A DNA stretch of 64,000 nucleotides. Origin: Limobrevibacterium gyesilva. GTDB lineage: Bacteria; Pseudomonadota; Alphaproteobacteria; Acetobacterales; Acetobacteraceae. The DNA is taken from positions 372,001 through 436,000 of the forward strand of contig NZ_JAPDNT010000001.1 in assembly GCF_025989185.1 (NCBI RefSeq), read 5' to 3'. Made by a program: the position numbers and the translations under genes. Below, piece after piece: positions 1 to 8,373 of this stretch. Within the stretch, counting starts at the first letter, position 1. Every line of letters starts with the position of its first letter. The notes below the pieces were generated by a model that saw only the letters and a list, made by a program, of their open reading frames with translations, searched no databases and was not told the origin of the DNA.

Positions 1-63
1 CCACCCCCGGGGCGCACTTCACTCGGTATCGATTCGTCTCGCCACCGATAAAATCGCTTATGC

Positions 64-1734
64 TCAGAACAGCCCGGTTATCTCGCCCCTGTCCGTAAGC
101 GTGATCGACTCGGCCGAGGGAACGCGCGGCAAGCCGGGCATCGTCATGATATCGCCGGCGATCGCCACGACGAAACCCGCGCCCGCGGACATGCGGACCT
201 GGCGGATCGGCAGGACATGCCCCTCTGGAGCACCCAGCCGGGTGGGGTCGGCGCTGAAGCTGTACTGCGTCTTGGCAATGCAGACCGGCGCACGACCAAA
301 CCCCGCCTTTTCATAGGACGCCAACCTTTGGGCCACGGTGGCGGGAACATCAATGTCGCGAGCCCGGTATATCTCGCGCGCGATCACGCGAATCTTGTCA
401 ATAAGCGGCATGTCGTCGGGGTAGAGAGGCTTGAAGTCGCCGGCCTTCTGATCGGCAAGCTTCCGTACGGCCTGCGCAAGGTCGGCGGCGCCGGCAGCAC
501 CATCGCTCCAGTGCGTGCACAGGCAAACCTCCACGCCCTGACGCGCCATCGCATCCCTCACCGCGGCGATCTCCGCGTCGGTGTCGGATGTGAAGCGATT
601 CAGGGCAACGATCACGGGCAGGCCGAATTTGCGCAGGTTCTCGACATGACGATCGAGGTTATCGAGTCCACGCGTCACGGCTCCGACATCCTCACGCGAC
701 AGCTCAGACTTTTGCACTCCACCATGCATTTTCAAGGCCCGCACGGTCGCAACGACGACCGCACAGGCGGGCGCAAGACCGGCAAAACGGCACTTGATAT
801 CGAGAAACTTTTCGCCACCGAGATCTGCCCCAAACCCTGCCTCGGTAACGACGATATCGGCAAGCTTCAGGCCCAGGCGCGTTGCCAGGACCGAGTTGCA
901 ACCATGCGCGATATTCGCAAAGGGCCCGCCATGGACCAGCGCCGGTGAGCCCTCCAGCGTCTGCACGAGATTCGGCATCAGCGCGTCCCGCAACAGCGCC
1001 GCCATGGCCCCGTGGGCCTTGATGTCGCGCGCATAGACGAAGGAGCCGTCGCGACGAGAGCCGATGATCACGCCGCCAAGCCGCGCCTGCAGATCGTCGA
1101 GATCGCGCGACAGGCAGAACACCGCCATCACCTCGGACGCAACGGTGATATCGAACCCGTCCTCGCGCGGAGGGCCGCTCGTCGTCCCTCCCAATCCATT
1201 GACGATGCTGCGCAGCGCCCGGTCGTTCATATCGAGGGCGCGGCGCCAGGTGATTCGGCGAGGGTCGAGTTGCGTCGCGTTTCCCCAATAGAGGTGGTTG
1301 TCGATCATCGCGGCAAGCAGGTTGTTCGCCGACGTGATCGCGTGGAAATCGCCCGTGAAATGCAGATTGATCTCGTCCATCGGGGCCACTTGGGCCCGCC
1401 CGCCACCAGTGGCGCCCCCCTTCATGCCGAAGCACGGACCGAGGCTGGGCTCCCGCAGGCAGATCATGCTCCTGGTGCCGAGCGCATTAAGGGCATCGCC
1501 CAGGCCGATCGTCGTTGTGGTCTTGCCTTCCCCTGCTGCCGTCGGGCTGATCCCCGTTACGAGCACGAGCGCGCCGTCCGGACGAGCCTGCACGTCACGG
1601 ATGAAGTCGAAGTCGATCTTCGCCTTGTACTTGCCGTAGGGTACAAGCGCATCCGCCGGGATGCCGGCAGCGGCGGCGATCTGGGCGATCGGGCGCAGCG
1701 TCGCCGCGCGCGCGATCTCCATGTCGGTCAGCAT
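64..1734 (-). CDS. fhs: Formate-tetrahydrofolate ligase
   Basis: The product joins formate to tetrahydrofolate using ATP, giving 10-formyl-THF for one-carbon metabolism in the cytoplasm. The 556-residue length matches the family. The ATP-binding stretch [13 protein letters not shown] is at about residues 64-76, and the C-terminus [13 protein letters not shown] is typical. The ATG at 1734 is preceded by a GGGGAG ribosome site about 8 bases away. It lies 29 bases downstream of the PhnW-like gene on the same strand, so the two are probably co-transcribed. Identity is clear; the physiological direction (formate assimilation or release) cannot be read from sequence. Confidence 0.96.
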   Translation of the reverse strand: MLTDMEIARAATLRPIAQIAAAAGIPADALVPYGKYKAKIDFDFIRDVQARPDGALVLVTGISPTAAGEGKTTTTIGLGDALNALGTRSMICLREPSLGPCFGMKGGATGGGRAQVAPMDEINLHFTGDFHAITSANNLLAAMIDNHLYWGNATQLDPRRITWRRALDMNDRALRSIVNGLGGTTSGPPREDGFDITVASEVMAVFCLSRDLDDLQARLGGVIIGSRRDGSFVYARDIKAHGAMAALLRDALMPNLVQTLEGSPALVHGGPFANIAHGCNSVLATRLGLKLADIVVTEAGFGADLGGEKFLDIKCRFAGLAPACAVVVATVRALKMHGGVQKSELSREDVGAVTRGLDNLDRHVENLRKFGLPVIVALNRFTSDTDAEIAAVRDAMARQGVEVCLCTHWSDGAAGAADLAQAVRKLADQKAGDFKPLYPDDMPLIDKIRVIAREIYRARDIDVPATVAQRLASYEKAGFGRAPVCIAKTQYSFSADPTRLGAPEGHVLPIRQVRMSAGAGFVVAIAGDIMTMPGLPRVPSAESITLTDRGEITGLF

Positions 1735-1763
1735 GTGTCGTCTCCCCGGTGGATCGTCTGCTG

Positions 1764-2891
1764 TCAGGCGGCCTGGCGCGATGCCGAACGGTTCTTGATG
1801 CCCAGGCGTACCAATACCTGATCCACCGCCGATATGAACCGCTGCATGTCGCCAGGTGTCACGGCACCAATGCAGCCGACACGGAAACTCGGGTATTCCG
1901 TATTATAGAAGTTGCTGATGACGAACCCCGCCTCCTTGAGCGCGTCGACGAAGGCCTGCAGCGACCACGCCGGATCGCTGGGCGCATGCACGTTCATGAC
2001 GATGGGTCCTTGCACATCGCGCGCAAGGCAGGGCTCCAGCCCTAGCGACAGCATGCCGTCGTAGAGGGTCCGGGCATTCGCGGTGTATCGCGCAAGGCGT
2101 GCAGCCTGACCGCCCTCGACATCGAAAAAGTCAAGCGCCGTCTGGAATGCCGCCAGCACCTGCGCCGGCGGGGTAAAGCGGAAGCTGCCCCACCCACTTC
2201 TCAGCGCATGCGCATAGATATCAGCAAGGTCGAACGACCAGCTTCCGGCATTCCCGACCGCCCCGGTCAGGGAGTCCACCCGCGCGACGGCGAATGAAAG
2301 GCCCGGCAGTCCTTCAAGGCACTTGTTGGTCGTGAACACTGCAACATCCATCTCCGGCTGGGCCGAGATATCCAGAGGCAGCGCACCGAAGGCGGATACG
2401 GCATCCAGTATCAACCGGCGGCCAGCAGCGCGAACGGCTTCCCCGATCGCAATCGCGTCGTGAATAACCCCGGAGCTCGTCTCGCTGTAGACAAGTCCCA
2501 CATGCGAAATGGTCGGATCGGCGGCCAGAGCGGCTGCCACTACTGCCGGCGAAACCGGTTCGGTCTGCGCAACCGTCAACGGAACGACGACCCGCCCCGC
2601 CTCGCGGGCCAGCCGTGCCATCCGGTCGGCGTAGGACCCGGTCGCCGGAATGAGGATCCTGCCTCCGGGCGGGACAAAGGTGCGAACAGCCGCCTCGGTC
2701 GCGAAATGTCCACAGCCTTGAAGCGCCAGACTGGCGTGGGTTCCGGGAACGCCTCCCGCGATCGCCAGCACGCGCTCGCGCACCGAGGCATACAACGGAC
2801 GAAACGCGTTGTCCCAGGGGGCGTGATCCTGGGTCATGGCCTGGCGGACCTCTGGCCTTGTCGTGACCGGGCCCGGAATCAAGAGCAACAT
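1764..2891 (-). CDS. phnW: Class V aminotransferase, PhnW-like (2-aminoethylphosphonate-pyruvate transaminase family)
   Basis: This is a fold-type I PLP aminotransferase. From the ATG at 2891 it begins [19 protein letters not shown]. It carries the PLP aspartate in LDAVSAFG (D163), the Schiff-base lysine in [11 protein letters not shown] (K190) and the C-terminal FRVGCIGAV signature, all characteristic of PhnW. The open frame extends to 2939, but the family starts at MLLL. An in-frame ATG at 2903 has its AGAGGG directly abutting it, so 2891 is preferred. No phosphonatase (phnX) or other phn gene is nearby. The neighbour is fhs, so a role with glyoxylate/serine-type substrates remains possible. 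The fold is certain, the substrate less so. Confidence 0.8.
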   Translation of the reverse strand: MLLLIPGPVTTRPEVRQAMTQDHAPWDNAFRPLYASVRERVLAIAGGVPGTHASLALQGCGHFATEAAVRTFVPPGGRILIPATGSYADRMARLAREAGRVVVPLTVAQTEPVSPAVVAAALAADPTISHVGLVYSETSSGVIHDAIAIGEAVRAAGRRLILDAVSAFGALPLDISAQPEMDVAVFTTNKCLEGLPGLSFAVARVDSLTGAVGNAGSWSFDLADIYAHALRSGWGSFRFTPPAQVLAAFQTALDFFDVEGGQAARLARYTANARTLYDGMLSLGLEPCLARDVQGPIVMNVHAPSDPAWSLQAFVDALKEAGFVISNFYNTEYPSFRVGCIGAVTPGDMQRFISAVDQVLVRLGIKNRSASRQAA

Positions 2892-3002
2892 CGGCGATAC
2901 CATCCCTCTGACGCACATCTCGCATGCACTCGCATGCAAGCGTGGCGGAATCCGGGCAGTTCGTCCATCGCCTGCCCGAGAATTCGGTGCTAGGGATTGG
3001 AC

Positions 3003-3503
3003 ATGCCGCTGCCATTCCTACTTCCGGATTGGATACCAGGGTGGGTCGCCACCGCCGCATTGGTACCCTTGCTGCTCTTCGCGCTGAGCTTCCTGCTCAT
3101 GCCCTTCAACGTGTTCGGGCTGAAAGGGCGCCTCGACCAGATCGAGGCTCGACTTGACGACATCCAGGGCGAGATCCGCGCGCTCACACTTCGGCTGCCC
3201 GAACCGGATGGGTCCAGTGTGACGCGCCCACCAGCCACCGCTGCCCGCCCGCCATCGCGCGCCCCGATTCCCCCAATGCAGCGACCGGACCATGACCCCG
3301 ATCGCCTCGATCGGCATCCCGAAGCCGACCAGCCTCGCCGGCCCGCGGCGCCCTCCGAGGACGCCGCCGAAGAAGCCTGGTGGCGCTCTGGCGACCGCGG
3401 GCCATCCCACGCCTCGCCGCTCGCGCATGCGCCGCCGCCGCCCAGCATGGCCAGGCCGCCCTATGGGCGCAGGTCCGAACCCCGTCTTGACTGGCCACGC
3501 TAA
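3003..3503 (+). CDS. Small membrane protein with coiled coil and proline-rich tail
   Basis: The function is unknown. From the ATG at 3003 the protein has one hydrophobic segment at roughly residues 10-32 (WVATAALVPLLLFALSFLL). A short amphipathic coiled coil follows (GLKGRLDQIEARLDDIQGEI), then a low-complexity Pro/Arg/Asp-rich tail ending in RRSEPRLDWPR. That layout suggests an inner-membrane anchor with a cytoplasmic tail. It sits between the divergent phnW-like gene and the downstream amidohydrolase. A TTG six bases upstream is an alternative start. Coding potential is supported by the organised N-terminal half; the tail could be partly degenerate. Confidence 0.65.
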   Translation: MPLPFLLPDWIPGWVATAALVPLLLFALSFLLMPFNVFGLKGRLDQIEARLDDIQGEIRALTLRLPEPDGSSVTRPPATAARPPSRAPIPPMQRPDHDPDRLDRHPEADQPRRPAAPSEDAAEEAWWRSGDRGPSHASPLAHAPPPPSMARPPYGRRSEPRLDWPR

Positions 3504-3568
3504 GCGGCAGCCTGCTAACCTTGCGCCGGCGGACGCCCAGGCTGCGTCATGATGAATGGAGAGGTCCG

Positions 3569-4405
3569 ATGCGTGTCAGCGTGGTCCAGATGAATGCCGG
3601 CCACGACAAGGCTGCCAACATCGCCCAGGCGCGTTCGCTGATCGACGGTGCGATCGCCGCGGACACCCCGCATATCGTGAGCCTGCCGGAGATGTGGACA
3701 TGCCTTGGCGGCGACCGTGCGACGAAATTCCACCAGGCAGAGGAACTTCCGGCCAGCGGCAGCAACGAGCCCGGCGGGGAGGCCTATGAATTCCTGCGCA
3801 GCATTGCGCGGGATCGACAGATCCACGTCCATGGCGGCTCGATTGCCGAACGGATGGGGGATCGGCTGTTCAACACGACAGTGGCCTTCGACCCGCAGGG
3901 CGTCGAGATCGCGCGCTACCGCAAGATCCACCTGTTCGACATCGTTACGCCGGACGGGACGGGTTACCGCGAGAGCTCCATGTTCGGATCCGGCGACAAG
4001 GTGGTCAGCTACGACGTCAACGGCGTCCGGATCGGCTGCGCCATCTGCTACGATATTCGTTTCGCCGAGCTGTTCCTCGAGCTCCGGCGGGCTGGCGCGG
4101 AGCTGATCTTTCTGCCATCGGCATTCACCGTGCAGACCGGCAAGGACCATTGGGAGACCCTCATCCGCGCCCGGGCGATCGAGACGCAATGCTGGCTGGC
4201 TGCGCCGGCGACGTGGGGCCAGCATCGCGATGGCAGCGGCGAACCGCGCTATACCTATGGCCATTCGCTGGTCTGCGATCCCTGGGGGCATGTCGTGGCC
4301 AAGGTGTCCGACGGCGTCAGGTGGGCGACGGCCAGGATCGACAGCAACCTGACAGCGCGCGTCCGCCGGGACATGCCGGTCATGGAACACCGGAAGCTCG
4401 CTTGA
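3569..4405 (+). CDS. Carbon-nitrogen hydrolase (nitrilase superfamily, Nit2/omega-amidase-like)
   Basis: The protein hydrolyses a C-N bond of an amide or nitrile in the cytoplasm. Numbering from the ATG at 3569, the Glu-Lys-Cys triad is visible: E41 in SLPEMW, K119 in YRKIHLFD and C160 in [10 protein letters not shown]. Length (278 aa) and motifs match the Nit1/Nit2 branch, which includes omega-amidases and deaminated-glutathione amidases. The frame is open from 3521, but GGAGAGG five bases before 3569 fixes the start. The stop overlaps the TTG start of nadK, so the two are translationally coupled. The exact substrate is not determined. Confidence 0.9.
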   Translation: MRVSVVQMNAGHDKAANIAQARSLIDGAIAADTPHIVSLPEMWTCLGGDRATKFHQAEELPASGSNEPGGEAYEFLRSIARDRQIHVHGGSIAERMGDRLFNTTVAFDPQGVEIARYRKIHLFDIVTPDGTGYRESSMFGSGDKVVSYDVNGVRIGCAICYDIRFAELFLELRRAGAELIFLPSAFTVQTGKDHWETLIRARAIETQCWLAAPATWGQHRDGSGEPRYTYGHSLVCDPWGHVVAKVSDGVRWATARIDSNLTARVRRDMPVMEHRKLA

Positions 4406-5223
4406 ACCCGATCCACCCGGCCACCCTGGCGCGGCATCTGCCGGGGCCGCACGCGATCCCCTACGAGCGGATCAGCTTTGTCGCCTCCCCGGCCGCGCTC
4501 GCGCTCGAAAGCCGGGCGAGGATGGTCGCGCGCCACGGCGACTGTCCGCCCGAAGACGCGCAGGTGATCGTGTCGCTTGGCGGCGATGGCTTCATGCTGG
4601 AGACGCTGCACAGGATCCTGGGCCGTGGCATCCCGGTCTATGGGATGAATTGCGGATCGGTCGGCTTCCTGATGAATGAGTTCAGCGAGGACAACCTGCT
4701 CGACCGCCTGTCCCGGGCGCAGGTGGCTGTCCTGCACCCGTTGCGGATGCGCGCAACGACAGCGGCCGGCGACACGCATGAGGCCCTCGCCTTGAACGAG
4801 GTCTCGCTGCTCCGGCAGTTGCGGCAGGCGGCCAAGATACGCATCACGGTTGACGGCCGCATTCGCCTGGCTGAACTGATCTGCGACGGGGTGCTGGTCT
4901 CGACCCCAGCGGGATCGACCGCATACAACTTATCCGCGCATGGGCCGATTGTGCCATTGTCGGCCAATCTGCTGCCGCTGACGCCTATCAGCGCATTCAG
5001 GCCGCGGCGCTGGCGCGGGGCATTGCTGCCGAGCTCGGCTGAAGTGCTGTTCGAAGTGCTCGAGTCGAACAAGCGCCCCGTCGCCGCCGTCGCCGACTTC
5101 ACGGAGGTCCGCGACGTGGTGTCAGTATCCGTGCGCGAAGATCGAGCCACGGAGGCGCGGATCCTGTTCGATCCGGACCAAGGGTTGTCGGAACGAATAA
5201 TTGCGGAGCAGTTCACCGTCTGA
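4402..5223 (+). CDS. nadK: NAD kinase
   Basis: The product phosphorylates NAD to NADP. The GGDG nucleotide motif is at residues 60-63 ([14 protein letters not shown]). [14 protein letters not shown] and the [20 protein letters not shown] block, both diagnostic of NadK, follow. At 273 residues it has normal length. No ATG or GTG precedes the conserved N-terminal strand. The best start is TTG at 4402, with GGAAG upstream and overlapping the stop of the amidohydrolase gene. Coupling to that gene is likely. Downstream is convergent fliI. Confidence 0.93.
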   Translation: MNPIHPATLARHLPGPHAIPYERISFVASPAALALESRARMVARHGDCPPEDAQVIVSLGGDGFMLETLHRILGRGIPVYGMNCGSVGFLMNEFSEDNLLDRLSRAQVAVLHPLRMRATTAAGDTHEALALNEVSLLRQLRQAAKIRITVDGRIRLAELICDGVLVSTPAGSTAYNLSAHGPIVPLSANLLPLTPISAFRPRRWRGALLPSSAEVLFEVLESNKRPVAAVADFTEVRDVVSVSVREDRATEARILFDPDQGLSERIIAEQFTV

Positions 5224-5310
5224 GGCGAGTTGCCTCCGTTGTCGCTCCGCCGGGTCCGCGGCACCCGGCCACGATGCCAGGTCGGTCAGGGGGGCAGGCG
5301 AAACGTCCGA

Positions 5311-6684
5311 TCAGGTGGCAGGTGTTGCCGGCTCGCCCAATATCATCCGCAATTGCGTGAAACTGCCCTCTATCGTCGCGCCCTCGCCGCGTTCCTGCGC
5401 CAGCATGGCTTCGATCTTTGGTGCGAGCGCGATGGCTTCGTCGACGCGCGCATCACTTCCGGGGCGGTAGGCGCCCAGGCGAACGAGGTCTGCAACCTCG
5501 CCATGAAGACCGAGTAGTGCGCGTGCCTGCCTGGTAAGGGCGTTCTCTTCGGCTGAATTGCATCCGGGGACAGCGCGCGACAGCGACCGCAATACGTCCA
5601 CGGCCGGATACCGGCCCATTTCGCCGATCCTCCGATCGAGAATGACATGGCCGTCGAGGATCCCACGCACCGCGTCGGCGACCGGTTCGTTGTGGTCATC
5701 CCCCTCGACCAGGACGGTGAACAGCGCGGTGATGTAACCGATCCCACCGGGTGAGTCGTATCCAGGGCCGGCACGCTCCAGTAGGCCCGGCAGTTCGGAA
5801 AAGACGCTCGGCGGGTATCCCCGCGTCGCTGGCGGCTGCCCCGTAGACAGCCCTATTTCGCGCAGCGCGAGGCAGAAGCGCGTGACACTGTCCATGAGCA
5901 TGAGGACGTTCTTGCCCTGGTCGCGGAAATGCTCGGCGACCGTCATCGCGGCATAAGCGGCCTCTCGCCGCATCAACGGCGGCGAGTCGGATGTCGCGAC
6001 CACGACCACCGAGCGCGCAAGACCGGCCGCGCCGAGATCATCTTCAAGGAATTCCCTCACTTCCCGTCCACGCTCGCCAACCAGCGCAAGCACGACGACA
6101 TCGCAGTCCGCATGCCGGGCGAACATGGACAGCAGGGTCGACTTGCCGACCCCGGAGCCGGCAAACAGGCCCATTCGCTGACCTTTTCGGCATGTGGCGA
6201 AAGCATTCAGCACACGCACACCCAGATCCGTCCGCGGCCCCATGCGCGCGCGCTGGGTTGCACTCGGCGGAGCCCTGCGCACAGGGAGCGGCCGCGGCCC
6301 GCGCGGCAAGGCTCCCCGTCCGTCCGCAGGGTGCCCCAGCGGGTCGATGACACGCCCGATCCAGCCATCGTCGACAGCCAACACGTTGCCTGGCGCGTTC
6401 AGTCGGGCACGGGCGACACTCCCAGGGCCGATACCCTCGGCCGAGCTGTAGGCCATCGCCTGAGCAATCCCGCCGCGGAAGCCGACAATCTCCGCCACGG
6501 TTGACTGCCCGCTGCGGGTCTGCAGGTCGATCCGATCGCCGACCGCCAGCTGGTTCGATAGCCCGACCACCTCGACCGTGAGTCCGGATACCCCCACGAT
6601 CCGCCCCTCGAGTTGGATCGGTTCGAATTCTCCAAGGGCTGCGATGGCCGCACTAAGGCGCGCTTTGAAGGAAGAGGTCTTCAT
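5311..6684 (-). CDS. fliI: Flagellar protein export ATPase
   Basis: This is the ATPase of the flagellar type III export apparatus, at the cytoplasmic face of the basal body. The Walker A motif AGSGVGKST includes K181. VLALVGERGREVREFLEDDL and LMLMDSVTRFCLALREIGL are the FliI/ATP-synthase-beta-like motifs. Length (457 aa) is normal. The ATG at 6684 has AGGA about 8 bases upstream. It is transcribed divergently from ctrA across a 159-bp AT-rich gap holding a CtrA box. The FliJ-like partner lies on the other side of ctrA. This implies a flagellated lineage, although no other flagellar genes are in view. Confidence 0.96.
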   Translation of the reverse strand: MKTSSFKARLSAAIAALGEFEPIQLEGRIVGVSGLTVEVVGLSNQLAVGDRIDLQTRSGQSTVAEIVGFRGGIAQAMAYSSAEGIGPGSVARARLNAPGNVLAVDDGWIGRVIDPLGHPADGRGALPRGPRPLPVRRAPPSATQRARMGPRTDLGVRVLNAFATCRKGQRMGLFAGSGVGKSTLLSMFARHADCDVVVLALVGERGREVREFLEDDLGAAGLARSVVVVATSDSPPLMRREAAYAAMTVAEHFRDQGKNVLMLMDSVTRFCLALREIGLSTGQPPATRGYPPSVFSELPGLLERAGPGYDSPGGIGYITALFTVLVEGDDHNEPVADAVRGILDGHVILDRRIGEMGRYPAVDVLRSLSRAVPGCNSAEENALTRQARALLGLHGEVADLVRLGAYRPGSDARVDEAIALAPKIEAMLAQERGEGATIEGSFTQLRMILGEPATPAT

Positions 6685-6706
6685 GCTGGTATCCTAATTA
6701 TTGATA

Positions 6707-6721
6707 TTAATTTCTTTTTAA
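6707..6721. promoter_or_regulatory. CtrA-binding box, TTAA-N7-TTAA
   Basis: The sequence TTAATTTCTTTTTAA is an exact full-length CtrA recognition site (TTAA, seven bases, TTAA) in the gap between divergent fliI and ctrA. It sits 22 bp before the fliI start and 122 bp before the ctrA start. A CTAATC at about 6737 is suitably placed for a -10 element reading into ctrA. This suggests direct autoregulation of ctrA, with activation or repression of fliI. Binding is inferred from the known alphaproteobacterial consensus. Confidence 0.75.
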
Positions 6722-6843
6722 TGTTCATTGTCCACCTAATCGGATCAGATTTTCCTCCAAAATACAACTTATTGGTGAAAATTTGGTGGAAACCCTGGAG
6801 CCGGGGTGTTAAAAGACAACCATAGATAGCAAAAGGATCCACC

Positions 6844-7596
6844 ATGCGCGTCCTTCTCGTCGAAGACGACCTTGCGGCAGCACGAGGCGTGTCCCTGATG
6901 CTCAAGTCTGGCGGCACGGTCGTCGACCAAGCCGACACCGGCGAGGAAGCGCTCGAACTGGTTCGCCATTATGATTACGATATCGTTATTCTCGATCTCA
7001 TGCTGCCGGACATGGAAGGGTACGAAGTCGTCCGCCGCATGCGCGCAGGCCGAGTCGAGACCCCGGTGCTGATCCTGTCAGGTCTCTCGCGCCCGCAGGC
7101 CAAGGTGAAGGGCCTCGCCATGGGCGCCGACGATTTCATCACCAAGCCCTTTGACAAAGCTGAATTGATGGCTCGCATGCAGGCCGTCGTTCGCCGCAGC
7201 AAAGGATTCAGCCAACCCAGCCTGCGCATCGCGAATCTACAATTAAATCTCGATAGCCACGAAGTCACCGTGAACGGAACCCCCGTGCATCTGACAGGAA
7301 AGGAATATGCTATTCTTGAGCTTCTAACCCTCCGCAAGGGAATGATTTTGACGAAAGAGGCATTTCTCAATCACCTCTATGGCGGCATGGACGAACCAGA
7401 GATGAAGATTATCGACGTCTTCATTTGCAAGCTTCGCAAGAAGCTGGCGCATGCCGGCGCCACCAACCTCATCGGCACCGTCTGGGGACGTGGATACATG
7501 ATGCGGGAGCCAGAGCAGCACACGGCGCTCGGCGGAATTGCGGATGCGCGAGTCAACGATCTTGTCGAAGAACAGCAGTCCCTAAACGCAGCCTGA
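6844..7596 (+). CDS. ctrA: Cell-cycle response regulator CtrA
   Basis: CtrA is the OmpR-family master regulator of cell cycle and flagellar genes in Alphaproteobacteria. The receiver domain has the acidic pair D8/D9, phospho-acceptor D51 (VILDLMLPD) and K101. The winged-helix domain carries the near-invariant [21 protein letters not shown] and [14 protein letters not shown] blocks. After the usual end ([11 protein letters not shown]) there is a tail of about 25 residues finishing in Asn-Ala-Ala. A terminal Ala-Ala is the known ClpXP recognition feature of Caulobacter CtrA. AAGGA lies 8 bases before the ATG. A CtrA box is upstream, so autoregulation is likely. Confidence 0.97.
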   Translation: MRVLLVEDDLAAARGVSLMLKSGGTVVDQADTGEEALELVRHYDYDIVILDLMLPDMEGYEVVRRMRAGRVETPVLILSGLSRPQAKVKGLAMGADDFITKPFDKAELMARMQAVVRRSKGFSQPSLRIANLQLNLDSHEVTVNGTPVHLTGKEYAILELLTLRKGMILTKEAFLNHLYGGMDEPEMKIIDVFICKLRKKLAHAGATNLIGTVWGRGYMMREPEQHTALGGIADARVNDLVEEQQSLNAA

Positions 7597-7697
7597 GGCC
7601 GAAACGAACCTCGCCCTCACGATGGAAAGAGCATCCAGGAGCACTTAGCCCGGACATTCAGTCCGATTCCAGATTTGGCATCTGTCCCAAGGTATCT

Positions 7698-8126
7698 ATG
7701 GCGTCGCACCTGCAATTACTTTTGCGTCTCCGCCATATTGCCTTGGACGACGCCCGGCAGGGGCTTGCATCCCGTCTGCAAGATGCGGCGCTTGCCGCGG
7801 CCGCGGAACGTGCCGCGGCCTTGTCATTGTGGCGGGAGCGGGAAGCAGCGTCCTCGATGCAAGCCACGGACACTGCCGTCGAAGCCTTCGCCGCCTGGTT
7901 GCCGACCGGCCTCAAGGCCCTGGATGCCGCGCGCGAGGCGTCCGAGCGCGCCGAGGCAGCCTGCGCGCAGGCGCGTGCCAAGCTCGCCGCAGCGCGAGGC
8001 GCTGCCGAAGCCATCGCCAGCATGCTCGACGCGGAAGCCGCCAAGGCGCGCCTGGAAGCAAGCCGCCGAGAGCAGGCGATCCTCGACGAAGCAGCCCTAA
8101 GCAAGCGCCCCTGCCCGCCCCTCTGA
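7698..8126 (+). CDS. fliJ: FliJ-like flagellar export coiled-coil protein
   Basis: This 142-residue protein is almost entirely alpha-helical, Ala/Glu/Arg-rich coiled coil, and begins MASHLQLLLRLRHIALDDARQGLA. That matches FliJ, the export-gate chaperone that binds the FliI ring. The identification rests on length, heptad-like composition and its place in the fliI-ctrA group rather than on invariant residues, because FliJ proteins diverge strongly. The ATG at 7698 has AAGG six bases upstream. The 101 bp after ctrA could hold its own promoter or simply be read through. Confidence 0.65.
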   Translation: MASHLQLLLRLRHIALDDARQGLASRLQDAALAAAAERAAALSLWREREAASSMQATDTAVEAFAAWLPTGLKALDAAREASERAEAACAQARAKLAAARGAAEAIASMLDAEAAKARLEASRREQAILDEAALSKRPCPPL

Positions 8127-8192
8127 CGCCGTCACGGTGGCGCTTTCGTTCGGATTGTGCTGGATGTCTCGGCTCGGAGACGGAGTCGAGCC

Positions 8193-8282
8193 TTGCGCAT
8201 TGCGATGATTGGTGGCGGTTACGTGGGCCTGGTGGCCGACAATGCGGCCGCCGGCCGGCTCAGCTATCACGCTATCGGACGA
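8193..8282 (+). pseudogene. ugd: Scar of UDP-glucose 6-dehydrogenase (N- and C-terminal ends joined)
   Basis: The frame reads LRIAMIGGGYVGLVA, nearly identical to the NAD-binding N-terminus of alphaproteobacterial Ugd. It continues almost directly with AAAGRLSYHAIGR, which resembles the Ugd C-terminus. The roughly 400 residues between are missing, so this looks like an internal deletion that left only the two ends. The frame then runs on to about 8372 without resemblance to anything. It lies just upstream of glycan-modification genes, where an active ugd would be expected. The N-terminal match is strong; the C-terminal match is short and less certain. Confidence 0.6.
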
Positions 8283-8373
8283 ACAATATGCTATGAGCCG
8301 GATGAAGGGGTCTGCCTGTCATCAAGCGAGTCTCCGGTAGTTGGATCGAACGAGACAGAAGTAATACGATAAC

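Noticed and set aside
1-63. Possible 3' end of another gene at the left edge
   Set aside because: No frame in these 63 bases has recognisable coding content, and there is too little sequence to judge.
5222-5310. Terminator between convergent nadK and fliI
   Set aside because: Only 5-6 bp stems (GAGGC/GCCTC and CCGGGT/ACCCGG) are found, without a T-run; too weak to list as a feature.
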